DNA of 64,000 nt from Xiphydria camelus (taxonomy: Eukaryota > Arthropoda > Insecta > Hymenoptera > Xiphydriidae), in the NCBI GenBank assembly GCA_963678675.1, contig OY783199.1, positions 7,013,501 through 7,077,500 on the forward strand. The letters run 5' to 3'. Position numbers and translations under genes: made by a program. The notes beneath the pieces are model-generated. The model was not told the DNA's origin. It did not search any database and saw nothing but the letters and a program-made list of their open reading frames with translations. Each line of letters opens with the position of its first letter. Positions within the stretch are counted from its first letter, which is position 1. Positions 49,479 through 61,989 of the stretch are shown here, in pieces.

Positions 49479-49711
49479 CACGGAGAGAAGAGTATATTAA
49501 TCACTGTTATACTAGATAATAGACTTGACATTTTGGGGAGGATATTTCGTTCATTGCTTCATTATATGACAACAATTGACATACGTTTAGTGAAGTTTAC
49601 TAGGTGTGTGTCAACTGTTGTCATAAGGTAAAGCAATGAACGCATTACTTCACTCATAATGTCAAGTCTATTATCTAGTATAACAGTGGTTAATATACTC
49701 TCCTCTCCGTG
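49479..49711. mobile_element. 233-bp near-perfect palindromic MITE
   Basis: Left arm CACGGAGAGAAGAGTATATT … CTGTTATACTAGATAATAGA, right arm its complement ending CTCTCCTCTCCGTG. A second inverted pair (CATTGCTTCATTATATGACA / TGTCATAAGGTAAAGCAATG) lies inside, so almost the whole element can fold on itself. Confidence 0.85.
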
Positions 49712-50573
49712 TGTACCCTTGAACAATTCTCATGAGTTATTTTCAAAATCCCCAGAATTGAAAAATGCCCCTTAACACCGTACACGGGAGTTCGTTGAAC
49801 TCGAGATTTTCTCGAGATGCTCTTTTTAAAATTACTCGATAAGTTGGTTCGCTGAACTCAGATTTTTGTTAACCGGCAGATAGCGACAAATGTATTGTAC
49901 TTTTTTTGAGATAACTTTCCAAATTAAGTATGCAAATTCGCCGTCTCTTATCGATAAACTGCAGTGAACCATTGGTCTTTTCTCTTCTCTTTGCAGTCCC
50001 CCTCCAAAGTCGCCCAATTTTCAAGCGGATACCTATATATACTCCGTGTCCCGCGGAGGAGATTCGCGCGCGCGATTCCAATCAACGCGCGTACAGCGGG
50101 ACGCGAAGTTGCGCCACTCTGCTACGTAACCTTCTGCCCCGACCTTGCCGCCCTCGCCTCGTTCTCTCGTCAGCCAGCGTAGAAAGTGTCGACAACCAAT
50201 CCGGCGTTCGATGCGTGCATCCAACGCGCGCGTCGCGCTCTCGGACACGTCACGCCACTTGCTTTTGATCGTAACGCCGACGCGCCGATGTAAATTAAGG
50301 CCGCGTGTGCGGCTCGACGCGCGCGGCGAGTAATAAGTGCGGATGGCAAATCGAATTCGCGGAAACAAGTGAGAGTGACGATATTGAAGTACGGCGTTGG
50401 AGGAGTGTTAAATATAATTTTCGGTGTAGTAATTATTATTGTTTACCAATCGTTACTAAATACAGGTTGACGAAGAATAAATATTGAGTTTGTTAATAAA
50501 TTTTTGATAAGCTGATACGTTACTCGAATACGTTGAGGATTCAGTCTTAGTTGGGTTAACTAGGTAAGCTGCC

Positions 50574-50900
50574 ATGTTTTTTCCTAGATTTGTGATCCAT
50601 TCTCACTTCCAGATAAAAAAAAAGTTTCGTTGGTGAACCATGGTTTTTCCGATAAGAGAAATCTTCAAATTGTTCCACCTGGTCTTAGTTTTGTTAATAA
50701 ATATTTCTTTAAGTGAAACATAACTTCACGAAAACTCCCTAGTACTCCTCAGAATGAACAAATCATTAATTACTGGACTACAGTAGTTTGCCATAAAAAG
50801 CAGAGGCTACGTGTAATAATTTGATGGTCTCCTTTACCAGTAATACCAGTCAGTAAAATCATTTTTACTTATTGTAGAAATGAGAATGGATCTAAATTCT
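50574..50900. mobile_element. Family 9 palindromic MITE, copy B
   Basis: More diverged relative of the 33.7-kb element: AACCATGGTTTTTCCGATAAG, CCACCTGGTCTTAG and, inverted, GGCTACGTGTAATAATTTGATG. The right arm ends AATGAGAATGGATCTAAATT. Confidence 0.7.
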
Positions 50901-52247
50901 CGCTAACACCACCTGATGTTCATTATCCAGATAAACTCTACAAATAAGAATATATTATGTAAAACGTGGCGGCTTCATCAACTATGACAGGATCCTTAAT
51001 TGTGTAGGGAAGACCGGGGCAAAATGATCTCCCTATAAGCTTCAACTAGATAGAATTAATCACGAAAAAATGTAGAAGTCTGCAATTGCGCATACATTTA
51101 ATTCTATCGTTTAGTAACATTATATATTCTGATCACAATATTTTATTCGGTTAAAACGAAGTTACAGCTAACATTTCAGATTAACGTTAAATGATGTCTC
51201 ATAAAACAAATAGGAAAACTAATTTTTATAACATTTTTACAATATTATTAGATCACGAGATTGAAATATAATTAATTAAATACAACAAGCCTATCCGACT
51301 ATTTTAAGTATGTATATCAGACTACTAAAAAGAATTTCACTTAATTATTCAACAACGAATTTTTTTTCGTGATTTCCACTACTAAAGTTATTCGAGAACT
51401 ATAATAGGTGCAAGAGTTATCATAGCGATCTGACAGTTTTTGTCGTTATCAGCGCGAAAATCACAAGGGATCGTTTTCCCCCGGTCTCCTCTGATTATTG
51501 TAAAATACTTTCTTCAATCCACGATCAACGTCCCTCCACTCAACTGCAAAGCGGATATTTATTTATACACATTGTAAGAGTTACACTCGCCCTTATCGCT
51601 TGTGCGTAGTAGGTACTCGTTCGTCCGGTTGCATATTATTGCGATGCATAATGCTCGTTATCTCAAGGAGGAATTACTCACATTTACGATAAGGTATACA
51701 ATTATAATTCTACATTCATTCGTTCCGCATATAAATGCGTAATATAGTTTGAATAGCGATGATCGGTCGAAGGATACTTTGAAGATTTGCAAAAAAAATG
51801 AAAGAATCACGGATGTTTAACGGGGATCGCTTTATTGTAACGACGATTATTTTTAACCCATCAAGGACTGGCATTGCCATATGGCAACAGCATTCTTATA
51901 GAAACTCTAGACTTCAAGGGTTAATGCGAACCACGCCACTGGGGTTCTGATCGAACGAAGAATCGTTTATATTGATTCTTTATTGTGACTATCGCATTCC
52001 TCGGCTCTTGAGCTATTGCACTGCTAGATAAATGGTTATAACGCAGTTGCCCGAAAGAATTAAGGCCATTGTGAGCGCACGGATTGCAGAGTTGCGCAGC
52101 ACTGAGCGCGAGCCCATCAGAATCTCTGATCAGATACTTTCTCGCGAGAGTGCGATACGCCCGGTTTGTCATTGGCTGACATTCGTTACTGGTTATAAAC
52201 TGAGAGAAATAGCAGCAAGAGTGCCAAAATAGTTATTTTCGTTATTA

Positions 52248-52513
52248 GGGCGTGAAGCGCTGTTTCTAACGAGTGTGAAGTTTGCCGCACGAGCGAAGCG
52301 AGTACGGCAATCACACTCGTTAGAACGGCGCGAAACAACCGAATAACGAATTCTATTTTTTGTCACTAAGTGTCAAATACGAGGTTGACGATTTCACGCA
52401 CTGCGCAGGTTATTTCACGCACTGCGCAACTTTTCACGAATTGGTGTGTGAAAGATGATTTCACATGCGTCGAGGACGCCCATGAAACCGAGTATTTGAC
52501 ACTAAGTGACAAA
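52248..52513. repeat. Two inverted-repeat pairs with a direct repeat
   Basis: Pair one: TTTCTAACGAGTGTGA (about 52262) and TCACACTCGTTAGAA (about 52310). Pair two: TTGTCACTAAGTGTCAAATAC and GTATTTGACACTAAGTGACA (52361-52381, 52491-52510). Between the arms of pair two, ATTTCACGCACTGCGCA occurs twice in tandem. Confidence 0.8.
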
Positions 52514-53062
52514 AACAATATTTCGTGAACCAAGAACATCGCGATTAAAAAATTGGTAGGAATACAAATTTTTGGTTCAAAAATACACGTCTTTGATTCA
52601 AGAATACCTCTGCTAGGACAAGAAATTCTTCCTGTGTGAAAAAAAAAACAATAATTGCTTGAGCTTCTGAAATATTTTTTCATAAGAACTAGTGCCAAAA
52701 ATATATATTTCTTGGACCAAGAACACCACGATTTAAAAATGTTTAAGAATACAAATTCTTGGTTCAAAAATACATATCCTTGATTCAAGGATATCTTTGC
52801 TGGGACAAGAAATTCTTCCTGTGCGAAAAAACAATTGCTTGAGCCTAAAATATTTTCTTATAACAGCTGATGCCAACAAAAATATATTTATTGAATCGAG
52901 AACATCACGTTTTAAATATTTTTAAGAATACAGATTCTGTAGCGAAAGAATATATATTTTCCATTCAAGAAGATCTTTGTTGGGACAAGAAATTCTTGCT
53001 GTGCGAAAAAAACAATGACTTGAGCCTCTAAAATATTTTTGTGCACTAGTAATTATTTCGCT
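52513..53062. repeat. Three tandem ~180-bp units derived from family 2
   Basis: The block CAAGAACATC … GGGACAAGAAATTCTTCCTG … CAATTGCTTGAGCC … AATATTTT recurs three times. Anchor positions near 52531, 52718 and 52897 give periods of about 187 and 179 bp. The last unit ends in a family-2-like terminus (AGTAATTATTTCGCTC). This is a satellite-like expansion of a MITE interior. Confidence 0.85.
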
Positions 53063-54042
53063 CGCGCTAAATCCAGGTGCAATGGCCCCTGCGCGGGAAG
53101 CAAAACTGCATAATATCATAACCCGCAATAAAAACCCATTCCTGTTCTTAATATTTAATAATAACGCGTATTTGTATCGCTCCACCGCAACGTTTCCGGG
53201 GGCGGAGGTTCGTCGAACGATATTCGTCTGAAAGATTCGCAGCGCGGAGACGAATTGCATTTATCGCATTGTAACTCCAGCAACTGTTCCGTCCCGATTT
53301 CATACTGAAAATGAAAACGAGATCGCTGGAGCAGCATTTCGGAAAAAGTCTAACCGCGCCACAACTTAACCTGTCGCATTCGACACTTCAATGTAGGGCA
53401 GGCGAGCCTCGTTCGTTCCCCGCCGCGATAAGAATACGAAACGGGACCTTGACAGAGGCGAGCGCGCTCGACTCCAGTCGTTCGACTGACCGATACGAGG
53501 CGTCGTGTCAGAACGATCGCGCGCGCACGCGTCATTCGGTATAGTTTTGTCGCGCGTGGACAAAGTGAAGTGGAACTAGGTCTAGTCCGTCGCCGGCGCG
53601 CCGAGAGCGATACGAAGACGGGAGAAACGCCCCGCACTCGCTCGTGCATTTCTGCAGTCGGCACGCGGAAGCTATTCGTGCGATGGACCGAGAGATACGC
53701 GAGAGCGCAGACCTGACGTACAGCGCTGCACCGTGCGCAAGTTGTTTTTTGCAACGGAAGGCAGCTTCCGTTGGAGAGGGACAGAAAGAGAGAGAAGGGG
53801 AAAATATGACCTAGAAACGCTTCGAAAAAAGAGACGTTGGAATGATATCACGTGCACTCGCGTAACGAGGGCGTAGGAGGAACGACAACAAGTTTCGGGG
53901 AGTCGCAGGAGACGAGGAACGAAGGTCGGCAGGCTTTTTTTTTTTTGTTTTTGCGATGCATTGAGAAAAGTGGAGCCCGCTCTGTGTACGTCGCAATAAG
54001 AAATCTGATACGATGACGTTGACAAGTTATTTGTGTGATGCG

Positions 54043-54043
54043 T

Positions 54044-54075
<32 letters not shown>

Positions 54076-54213
54076 ATTATTATATTATATATTTATATTA
54101 TTATATTATTTATATTTATATATTATATATATATATATATTATATATATTTATATTATTATATTATTATATATTTATATAATATTATATTTATATAATTA
54201 TATATATATATAA
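54043..54213. repeat. AT microsatellite / AT-rich low-complexity block
   Basis: About 170 bp built from TA and TTATA units. It creates a spurious Ile/Tyr-rich reading frame. Confidence 0.95.
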
Positions 54214-54606
54214 TTTGTTATATACCGAAAACAAAATTGTTCAGCAGGTGCTGCAGAAAATATTATTGCAAAAATCAAGCACATTACTGTATACCAGCAC
54301 GTCGAACGGCTACCGCAATAATATTTACGGTTCGTGCTGACAGCATCCACTAAATAATTTTTCGGCGCATCCGTGAACTTCAGATGGTATTTTCATTCAT
54401 ACACTCTGAGAAAAATTTGACAAATTGCACGGCAATGCTAGTGATTTATTGGTATAAAAATATGTTCTGTTTGCCTCAGCAATAAAAATTTATATTTTAC
54501 CATAATAAATATCTGTTTCAATTATACGTATACGAGTAGTCATTTCAACAATTCTTATTGCTTTTGTCACATTGGTGTTACTATACTACCTATACTGTAA
54601 AGTTAA

Positions 54607-54853
54607 CCCTCTACGCCCGAGAAATTTTTTTTCTTGGATTTTGGAAACTTTTTAGTATGTTAATCAGTGTTGTTTGAATACACACTGTGCCAAATTTTAG
54701 ATCAAGAACGAGTCTTACACGATGTTGCCAAAGCTCTTCCACCGATTTGTCGCGACAACAAGCGTTTCTGGTAATTCATCGTAATAGCACGGCCGAAAAA
54801 GTCGCGCGCGGGAAAGCGTTACATATATGTATGTAGCTGTGGGCGTTAGACGG
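54607..54853. mobile_element. 247-bp piggyBac-like MITE with TTAA duplication
   Basis: TTAA at 54603-54606 and 54854-54857. Left end CCCTCTACGCCCG; the right end in complement is CCGTCTAACGCCCAC. No coding capacity. Confidence 0.75.
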
Positions 54854-54892
54854 TTAACCAGTCACTTAGCCTTAAAATATAACTGTCACACT

Positions 54893-55131
54893 GAGGAAAA
54901 TAATCAATTTAAAATAAAAAAAACATCTAGTTAAATGCGTTTAGTTATTTCGACCAGAATAATGATCAGTTGAACCGAATATTTAATTATTCCAACCAAA
55001 TGTTCAGTTATTCTAACCAAAAAGTGGTCAGTTTAACCAAACACACAGATGGAGGATTCATATTTCACCAAACAGTTTGTTCATCGTCTCCAAGACTTTT
55101 GTTCAATTGACCTAATTTCTTTTCTCAATGC
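54893..55131 (+). mobile_element. CACTGAG MITE (family 1) copy
   Basis: Left end CACTGAGGAAAATAATC, the usual internal units, and right end CTTTTCTCAATG. The left terminus is only lightly mutated. Confidence 0.85.
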
Positions 55132-55201
55132 GCAGACCTATATCTACCGATTACCGTGCAACTTGAGAATTAGTTTTAGTTTAAAAATACTCTCGGCGTC
55201 G

Positions 55202-55385
55202 CAGATTCTGTCGCTGATGACTTTTTAAAATGTCATTTTTAAACATACTAGCCAATGAATAATTAATTCTCATGCTCTCATTAGCTACAGCGGCGTTTGC
55301 CTTGATTAACGAAAGCATGAGAATGAACTGATCATTGGTTACACTTAAAAATAACATTTTAAAAAATCACCAGCGACAAAATCCG
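55202..55385. mobile_element. Foldback repeat, ~184 bp
   Basis: Left arm GATTCTGTCGCTGATGACTT … AATTCTCATGCT, right arm AGCATGAGAATGAACTGATC … CACCAGCGACAAAATC. Most of the element is palindromic around a ~40-bp loop. Confidence 0.8.
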
Positions 55386-55389
55386 TGTC

Positions 55390-58120
55390 TCCGGGAATAC
55401 ACCTCATTTAATATTATAATAACGTATATCGATTCGTCATTAAGTTTAGAATTTTCAACGAATCCTTCCTTCAGTCGCGTACCGGTCTCTCGCTTGACGT
55501 TGTCGCATATCAGACAACATACATTTATGTATGTATGTCGTTCGGACGTGTAATCGTTGCGGAGCCGAACGACGGGGACGACGGCCGAGAGCGAAGGAGC
55601 TATCGACGCGTCGAGCGAGACCAAATCGAGGAGAAAGAGCAATTTAATTTTCTACTTTTGGCAACTTCCAAGTCGGCTCGCTATTAATCGGACACTCGCG
55701 CGCGAGATAGCGCTTATATATATTCCTTAGATAGGTCTTTCGCTTCGGGATGCCGTATTTAGACGCCCTCTCCCGCTGCCCCTCCGAGGACCATGCATCT
55801 CTAGCTTCCCTTAAATGGAGATCGCTCGGTATTCAACGCGCAAGCGTGTCTACAGCGCGCGCGAATGCCCGAGATTCAGGCACCGGAGGGATTTTGAATA
55901 AAATTAGCGTCGTTCGCTCTCGGATCGCTCCGCGGAATTCCACGCGTCACTTCCTCCTACGAGAGCGATAAATAAATCTGGCGCGAGGAACGGTGCAATT
56001 GACTGATTGGAAAGTGTGTGCATGCAGACAGCGAGAACGACCTGGGGCCATGAATTGTTCGATATGGTACGTAACAGCTGTAGAATCAATAGGGAAGAAC
56101 GGAGTAAATTGAATTTTACGAATTATTTGTCCAAAAATTATTATTTTAACAAGTAGTTAGTACAAATGATCCATAATGTCATCAGAACGATAATTATATG
56201 ATCGTATGTAACAATAATTTCGTATTAATAAAAAATCATTCTGACAATATTTTTGAGTATTCCGTATGATACACTTACGTATGATATAGGTAAATATACG
56301 TAAAATTAGTGTAAAAATAGAGCTAACGTATATTTTTCGTAAACATATACGTAATATAGCTGTATCTATGTAAAATTCACGTATATTATACGTAGTGTGT
56401 CGTGTAGGATCCCCTCCTAATGGTAATTTCTTTGTTTTAAATATTTTAATTCTGCGACTTTCCGATATTTTATATGAATGAAAGCAATTTACCTGACTTT
56501 GGAGTGTATTTATTGAATTGTGAATAATGTATTTGTAATGAAAGTATAATATTATTAATTACTTAAATGTTAATTTATTTCTAAGAACTGGCCTTGTGTA
56601 AAGTATTCTCTTGGGTTAAAGTGACTGACTACGCGATAAGATTGAGCATTAGTGAGTACTAGTCACAGGCAGTCGTTGTTTGCTTTACTAGAAACAATTG
56701 TACTTCGTCTATGAAGATAATATGTTTACGAATGATGACATGATTAAGATGATAAATACTTTAATTCTATATTCCATTTATTCGAAACAATAAAAATAAA
56801 ATAATTGACAGCGTCTATGTCAACGACTAATATTATTTTATCATTTAATCAATGAACCAGCTACATCTTTACACACTTTTCTCCATAGATTCGCTTTACC
56901 CCATACCTGGGATAAAGTCCACCTTTGGTACTATGTCATTTTGAGAAGTAATTGAAACAATTGGTAATTAAATACATTAAGCAATAATGGTTAATTATAT
57001 TTATAATTACTAATAGTATATTATAAAATATGTTATTATGTAAAAATGTATTATAATTCTTTTTTTCTGGTGACTTTTCAGATATCACTTTACTGTCGCA
57101 ATGTTACAACACACAGCGACTGCAAAGTGCAATCGTCCAATAGAGGCCCTACACGTGACACAATATTCGCAAAACGACTTATTGTTAACAGTCACACGTA
57201 ATGCTTCTTTTAACGTGCAACACTTATCAACGGCGGCGTGCAGCACGTGTGATTCTTTGAATACCAAAATACGTAAATGGTTAAAAGTGCAAAATTCCCG
57301 GATTGCACGAGTTGTTCACAAATTACGTAAGGTAATTTCAAGAGAAGTGACGCGCTTGAGTTGGAATTATGGAGTATTTAAAAGACTCAAGCGCACGTGT
57401 CGATAATCTTTATGGAAAATGAAGTGACGAAAGTACCGGTAACGGCTTGAATTACTTGTTTCTTGAACCGATTCGCCTATTTCGAATCGCTCCAAGTACA
57501 TCGCCGCGTTGCATTTGCTGCGAAGACGATTAAAATTGAATTAAATAAAAATATATTTTATTTTTGTCAAAGTAAAATCAATATCGGGCATTCTATTCAA
57601 TATTTTTATCATCCGCGTACGTTTTTAATGTTCTATAGTAGATTCAAAAAATCAAGTATTTATTTGCGGGAGAAATGACCACAGGTACGACTTTTCCATA
57701 GACAAGATTTTCTAGAATCATCCAACCGACAAACACAGTTCCCTCTTTCGACAGGTGCACTGAGGAAATTACTTCAAAGTTTAATCCTTCCGATTCGCTG
57801 CGACGGTATAAAGTTCTATCAATGAAGCAACTTCGAGGGAGAAACTCCGGGACAATCTCCCTTCTATAGGTACCTGTGTACTTTCATTAATTCCCTCTCG
57901 ACGAGGAACATCGTGGCTTGCTTCCTTCGCGCTAGTTACACAGCGGCAAGGAGGAAAAACTTTCTTGGTTTTTCACCGAAGTCGCGGCAAGCAACGACCC
58001 GCTTCGAGAATTAATGAAAAACAATGAGAGAATAAAAGGAGGAAAGACAATTTGTCCATTGTATATATATAGGTCCGAAATTAATTCTCATATGTGGGAA
58101 ATTTCACGCGGAAATCTTTT
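55390..58120. other. Non-coding interval
   Basis: No supported gene. There is a GCGCTTGAGT/ACTCAAGCGC hairpin near 57351-57398, and imperfect inverted ACGTATATT motifs at 56270-56400. Confidence 0.45.
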
Positions 58121-58126
58121 AGTACA

Positions 58127-58793
58127 GTCAGTCTGTCATAAAAAACAGGGGGGATAAAAAAAATGGGTTAGGGCTAAATTTTTAATATGTTGTTCCTAGT
58201 GGTCAAAAAGGTAAGATCAAAACAAAATTTTGGAATCAACTTATCTCATTTTCTGTTCATCGGAGGAGAAAAAGGGTAAGGACAAAAATGATAGAACTCG
58301 AAATGTCAACATTTTTTTCCGTCTGAGGCCGAACTCTATATTTAGTTCCTAAAAAATAAGAGGGCGCCAAAGTTTCCAAAAGTTATAAACAATATGTACA
58401 TTTATAATAGATTTTCACGAGATCTACAAGTTTTTCCAAAAAAAATTTCGGTTTAAATCAATTTTTGAAGGTAATAAGGAGAAATACAGAGAAACTGATT
58501 TTTGGACATTTTAGCGCCCTCCATCATCTTGGGAACTAATTACAGAGAGTTCGGCCTCGGACAAAAATGTTGCAACTTTCGAGCACTACAATTTTCGTCC
58601 TTACACTTTTTTTCCTTCGATGAACAGGAAACGAGATAAATCGATACCAAATTCTTGTTCAAAATAGCGGTGAAGGAATACAGGTAGGGATACGGGAATT
58701 TGGGATTTTACTTTTTTAAATCATCAGAAAAAAAAAACATTAAAAATTCAGCCCTACCACAATTTTTTCGATCTCAAATAATTTAGTGACTAC
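58127..58793. mobile_element. ~665-bp long imperfect foldback element
   Basis: The left half has GGGTTAGGGCTAAATTTTTAA, then GGCCGAACTCTATATTTAGT and AGAGGGCGCCAAA. The right half carries the complements (TTTAGCGCCCTC, AGAGAGTTCGGCCTCGG, TTAAAAATTCAGCCCTACC). The arms are diverged but collinear over about 300 bp. Confidence 0.75.
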
Positions 58794-59973
58794 TATTTTG
58801 GAAATAAAAATTGTACGAGCGCCAACAATCGCAGAAAGAGACAAAGATGTTTAGAAACTTCTGGCAAATTCGAGATAGGCAATCGCGACTATTCGTCAGA
58901 GACTCGATATAATTATAGCGCGATCGTTAGGAAGCTCGCGTAATATACGTATACATCTACAGTGTTTGTGAGATAATGAATCGAATGGAAAAGAAATGGA
59001 CAATCTGAATTAAGCGATAACTAATCGGGTATCGTTATCGGCTTATCGACGAATCTACATATAGCGAGGGATATTATCATTCCTTGGGAAGTTCCCGGAC
59101 GCTTTCACGTGCACTTTATTCACCGCACTCAAAAGATTGCTCCGATGATTGCGACGAAAAGACGTTAGATACACGGTTATTTCTGTCGCAATACAGACTC
59201 GTCAGAGTATCACGTACGACGCTATTTTCCCGCATTAAAGGCGAGCAACCACGAGTATCGCGATAGATAAAAGTGTAATTATAGCGCGTCCTATCGCAGC
59301 GTCTAAAAAACGTTTAATTTACACACTTCCCCGGCACCCGTCACATTCGACGCTTAAATTCGAGAGTTCTCTGGATTACCCTACATGTGCGTCAAAAATA
59401 ATCAGAGGAAGTAACGTGGCATTTTTTTTACAAAGGCAAACCGGAGACCGGATACTATTAGCATCACTATTGTTATTATTAGTACGTCTGATTGTATAAG
59501 AACATCCGTAAAACGTACGAATCGTATTGTCTGCATAGTCAAATAAATTTCAGATATTATTCGCGCAACCGAACGCGCGATGCAGCATCCGTGGAATGAG
59601 TGAAGCGACGTGGAACGCTTTACTGTATAGAAATCCGGACTCCCCGCACTTAAGGGAGAAACGCCATAACGCGTCACAATAACGATTTAAATTGAGAGTC
59701 ACTCAAGGGGGGATACATCCATTCAGAACCTTATTTGAGACGCTCTTAAAACGCGGGCAACGCTCCGAGTACCTCCAGTTCTTTTGATACTTGACGTGGA
59801 CCACTAGTGGGACGAAGAGTCACGCGATTCGAGCCGACGAATCATGTTGGACCAGTCACGGATGCAACGTATCATTTTCCAATGGATAAACGATTGATAC
59901 GTCCCTAGAGCTCCCATTATCTAGTCCCGAAAATCCCCCTCGATATTAGAACGTTCGAGAAAAAAAATAAAAA

Positions 59974-60647
59974 CCGTGAAACTCGTTTGAGATATGCCCG
60001 CTTAAGATACGAATTTTCATCGGTCCCTTGAAAAATGCCTATTAAACTTGTGTAAAAGTACCCGTTTAAGATACGTGCGGATGATACGATCCCACTTAAT
60101 ATACGAAGACAATTGAAGTCCTCGGCTGGAAAATCTGTTAACTAGCATGGAACTTCATATCAGTTAACAGGTTTTACAGCCGAGGTCTTCAATTGGTCTC
60201 TTGATGTCGAAAAACCCGCTCTCTAATATACGAAACAGTGTCTGTGCAGTCCGTTTAAAACGTGTCTTTAAGAAAGACAGGAAGGAGAGAGACAGAATTA
60301 ATGTCAGCAATCATTTTTTGTTATTATCTTTTTCAGCTTATCAAATGATAATCGGTATAAAGGCATTTTTATTTTACTACAAACAGTAATTCAATGCAAT
60401 TTTGTAACAAAAATAACAAAATTACTCTTTACTCTAAAATTTTAAACTAAAATTTTCTAGAATAGTTAAAAACTATTACAAATATCTAAAAAAAAAGAGT
60501 TAAAAATATAGAGCACGTAATATACAATGTGCGCTGGCTTCTTATGCATTATTAAACGAGAATCTATGAAATCCGAACAAGATACAATTCCGCTTAAATA
60601 CGAAATTCCCTCGGTCCCTCGATTCGTATCTTAAAAGAGTTTCACTG
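59974..60647. mobile_element. ~675-bp element with GTGAAACTC ends (pogo-like?)
   Basis: Left end CCGTGAAACTCGTTTGAGAT then CTTAAGATACGAATTTTC; the right end in complement is CAGTGAAACTCTTTTAAGAT, then ACGAATCGAGGGACC. TA follows the right end. CAGT-type ends with a TA target recall pogo/Tigger elements (inference). It contains the hairpin at 60110-60195. Confidence 0.65.
60110..60195. repeat. 86-bp hairpin with 35-bp arms
   Basis: CAATTGAAGTCCTCGGCTGG … TCTGTTAACT, a short loop, then AGTTAACAGG … CCGAGGTCTTCAATTG. Only a few mismatches. Confidence 0.85.
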
Positions 60648-61469
60648 TAAAACACGAACGAACAGAAGAACGAGTCCTAAGAGAAGAAGAATAACGAGAT
60701 ACGCGTTCAATGGGCCATGTGATTTCATTCAATGGTACATCTCTGCATCAATTAGCCTACAGGAAAAACCCATGACCGTCCCGCAGCTGCGGTCGAGTCG
60801 CGAGGTTCGCCTTGGAACCTTCTCGAGCGCGATTAGAGCTTCGTCGGATGAGCGCTCAACCGTCGTGATACTCATCGGACGATCGGCCCCTGGCTGGTCG
60901 ATTCTGATCGACAAGGAGGGGTGACCTTGACGTAATTCGGTACACTAAATATCGTATATACCGCGGAATCATCATTCGTGGAAAGATATACGCGCGAGTA
61001 AACCGCGCGTTATAACATTTCCGAGAATCGCTACTTTAATAACAACACACCGGGCGACCCACACTACACGGCAGAGGTATTCGCGCGTGTATAAATATGC
61101 GTACGCGAGCGTCACGCTCGTTTTGGTTCTTTTTTTCTCGGCATAGCTTTTCCTGATTGCGAAATTTTACCGTGGCACTGTGGATATCGCGTGTTATAGC
61201 CACGTGCCTCGCAGTGAGACTTCTCGCGAATGTATGAAAAATCGACGTATGCTTACGTAAAAAGGAGCCAATTAAAATCTACGCCGAGAAAAATAACCCC
61301 GCTTGGGTGAATTACTGTTACCGATATCGGGGCTAAAAATTGCCGTATAGGTATATTGCAGTAATATTTGTGGCTGTGGTGACCAGAACCTGAAATATGC
61401 ACAGCAGCACAGCAGGAACGCGACTGCTTAGGGGCAATACAATTCGGTTTTTTCACTAATTTTTTTTTA

Positions 61470-61985
61470 TGGCAGATTGAAAAAATGTTGACAAAATTAT
61501 TTATCCAGTATTAAGTACTTCATTTTCGGCCTTACTGAAAATGGAAAACGAAATCGCTTCGTTTCCTATTTCCGATTTAAAAATTGACTGTTTATCCAGA
61601 TACTACATAAAAAGCAAACGGAAAAGAAATTGATCTTTATCGTGATTTGAAATGAAAAAACTTTATCCTGTCAATTCGATTCTCTCACTCATTCTTTTGA
61701 TTGTAAATTTGAAAAGTTGACAAAATTATTTTCCCTGCATTTGATAGTTTTTCACTTTCAACCTTATTTGAGCTGGAAAAAGCGATATTTATAAATTCAG
61801 CTACGCCATCGTCTTGTAAGACTATCTCTCTCGCACTCATTGCTTGGCATAAGAGCGTCTCTCTGGCGTTTCGATGACATAGCAATCTTGTAGAGAGAAA
61901 CGCATTTATCATTTTACGAATAATTATTTTTTCGAGCATCTTTTTTTGCGTGATATTGAATCTGCATAAAGATTACAAATTGGAG
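61470..61985 (+). repeat. Family 3 dispersed repeat, longest copy
   Basis: About 515 bp joining the two parts seen separately at 25.0 kb and 27.4 kb: ATCGCTTCGTTTCCTATTTC, then ACCTTATTTGAGCTGGAAAA, TTTCGATGACAT and GTAGAGAGAAACGC. Its CRE-like core has mutated to TGACATAG. No open frame of note. Confidence 0.75.
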
Positions 61986-61989
61986 TTAA

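Noticed and set aside
51853..51921. TTAACCCATC … AAGGGTTAA, a possible very short TTAA-flanked element
   Set aside because: At about 70 bp it is too short, and the inverted ends match only over about nine imperfect bases. Chance cannot be excluded.
54013..54213. Ile/Tyr-rich frame
   Set aside because: It is a translation of an AT microsatellite.
57101..57406. 101-codon frame with Cys/His and basic residues
   Set aside because: No family match that I can recognise; an overlapping antisense frame of similar quality exists and no splice or codon-bias support is visible.
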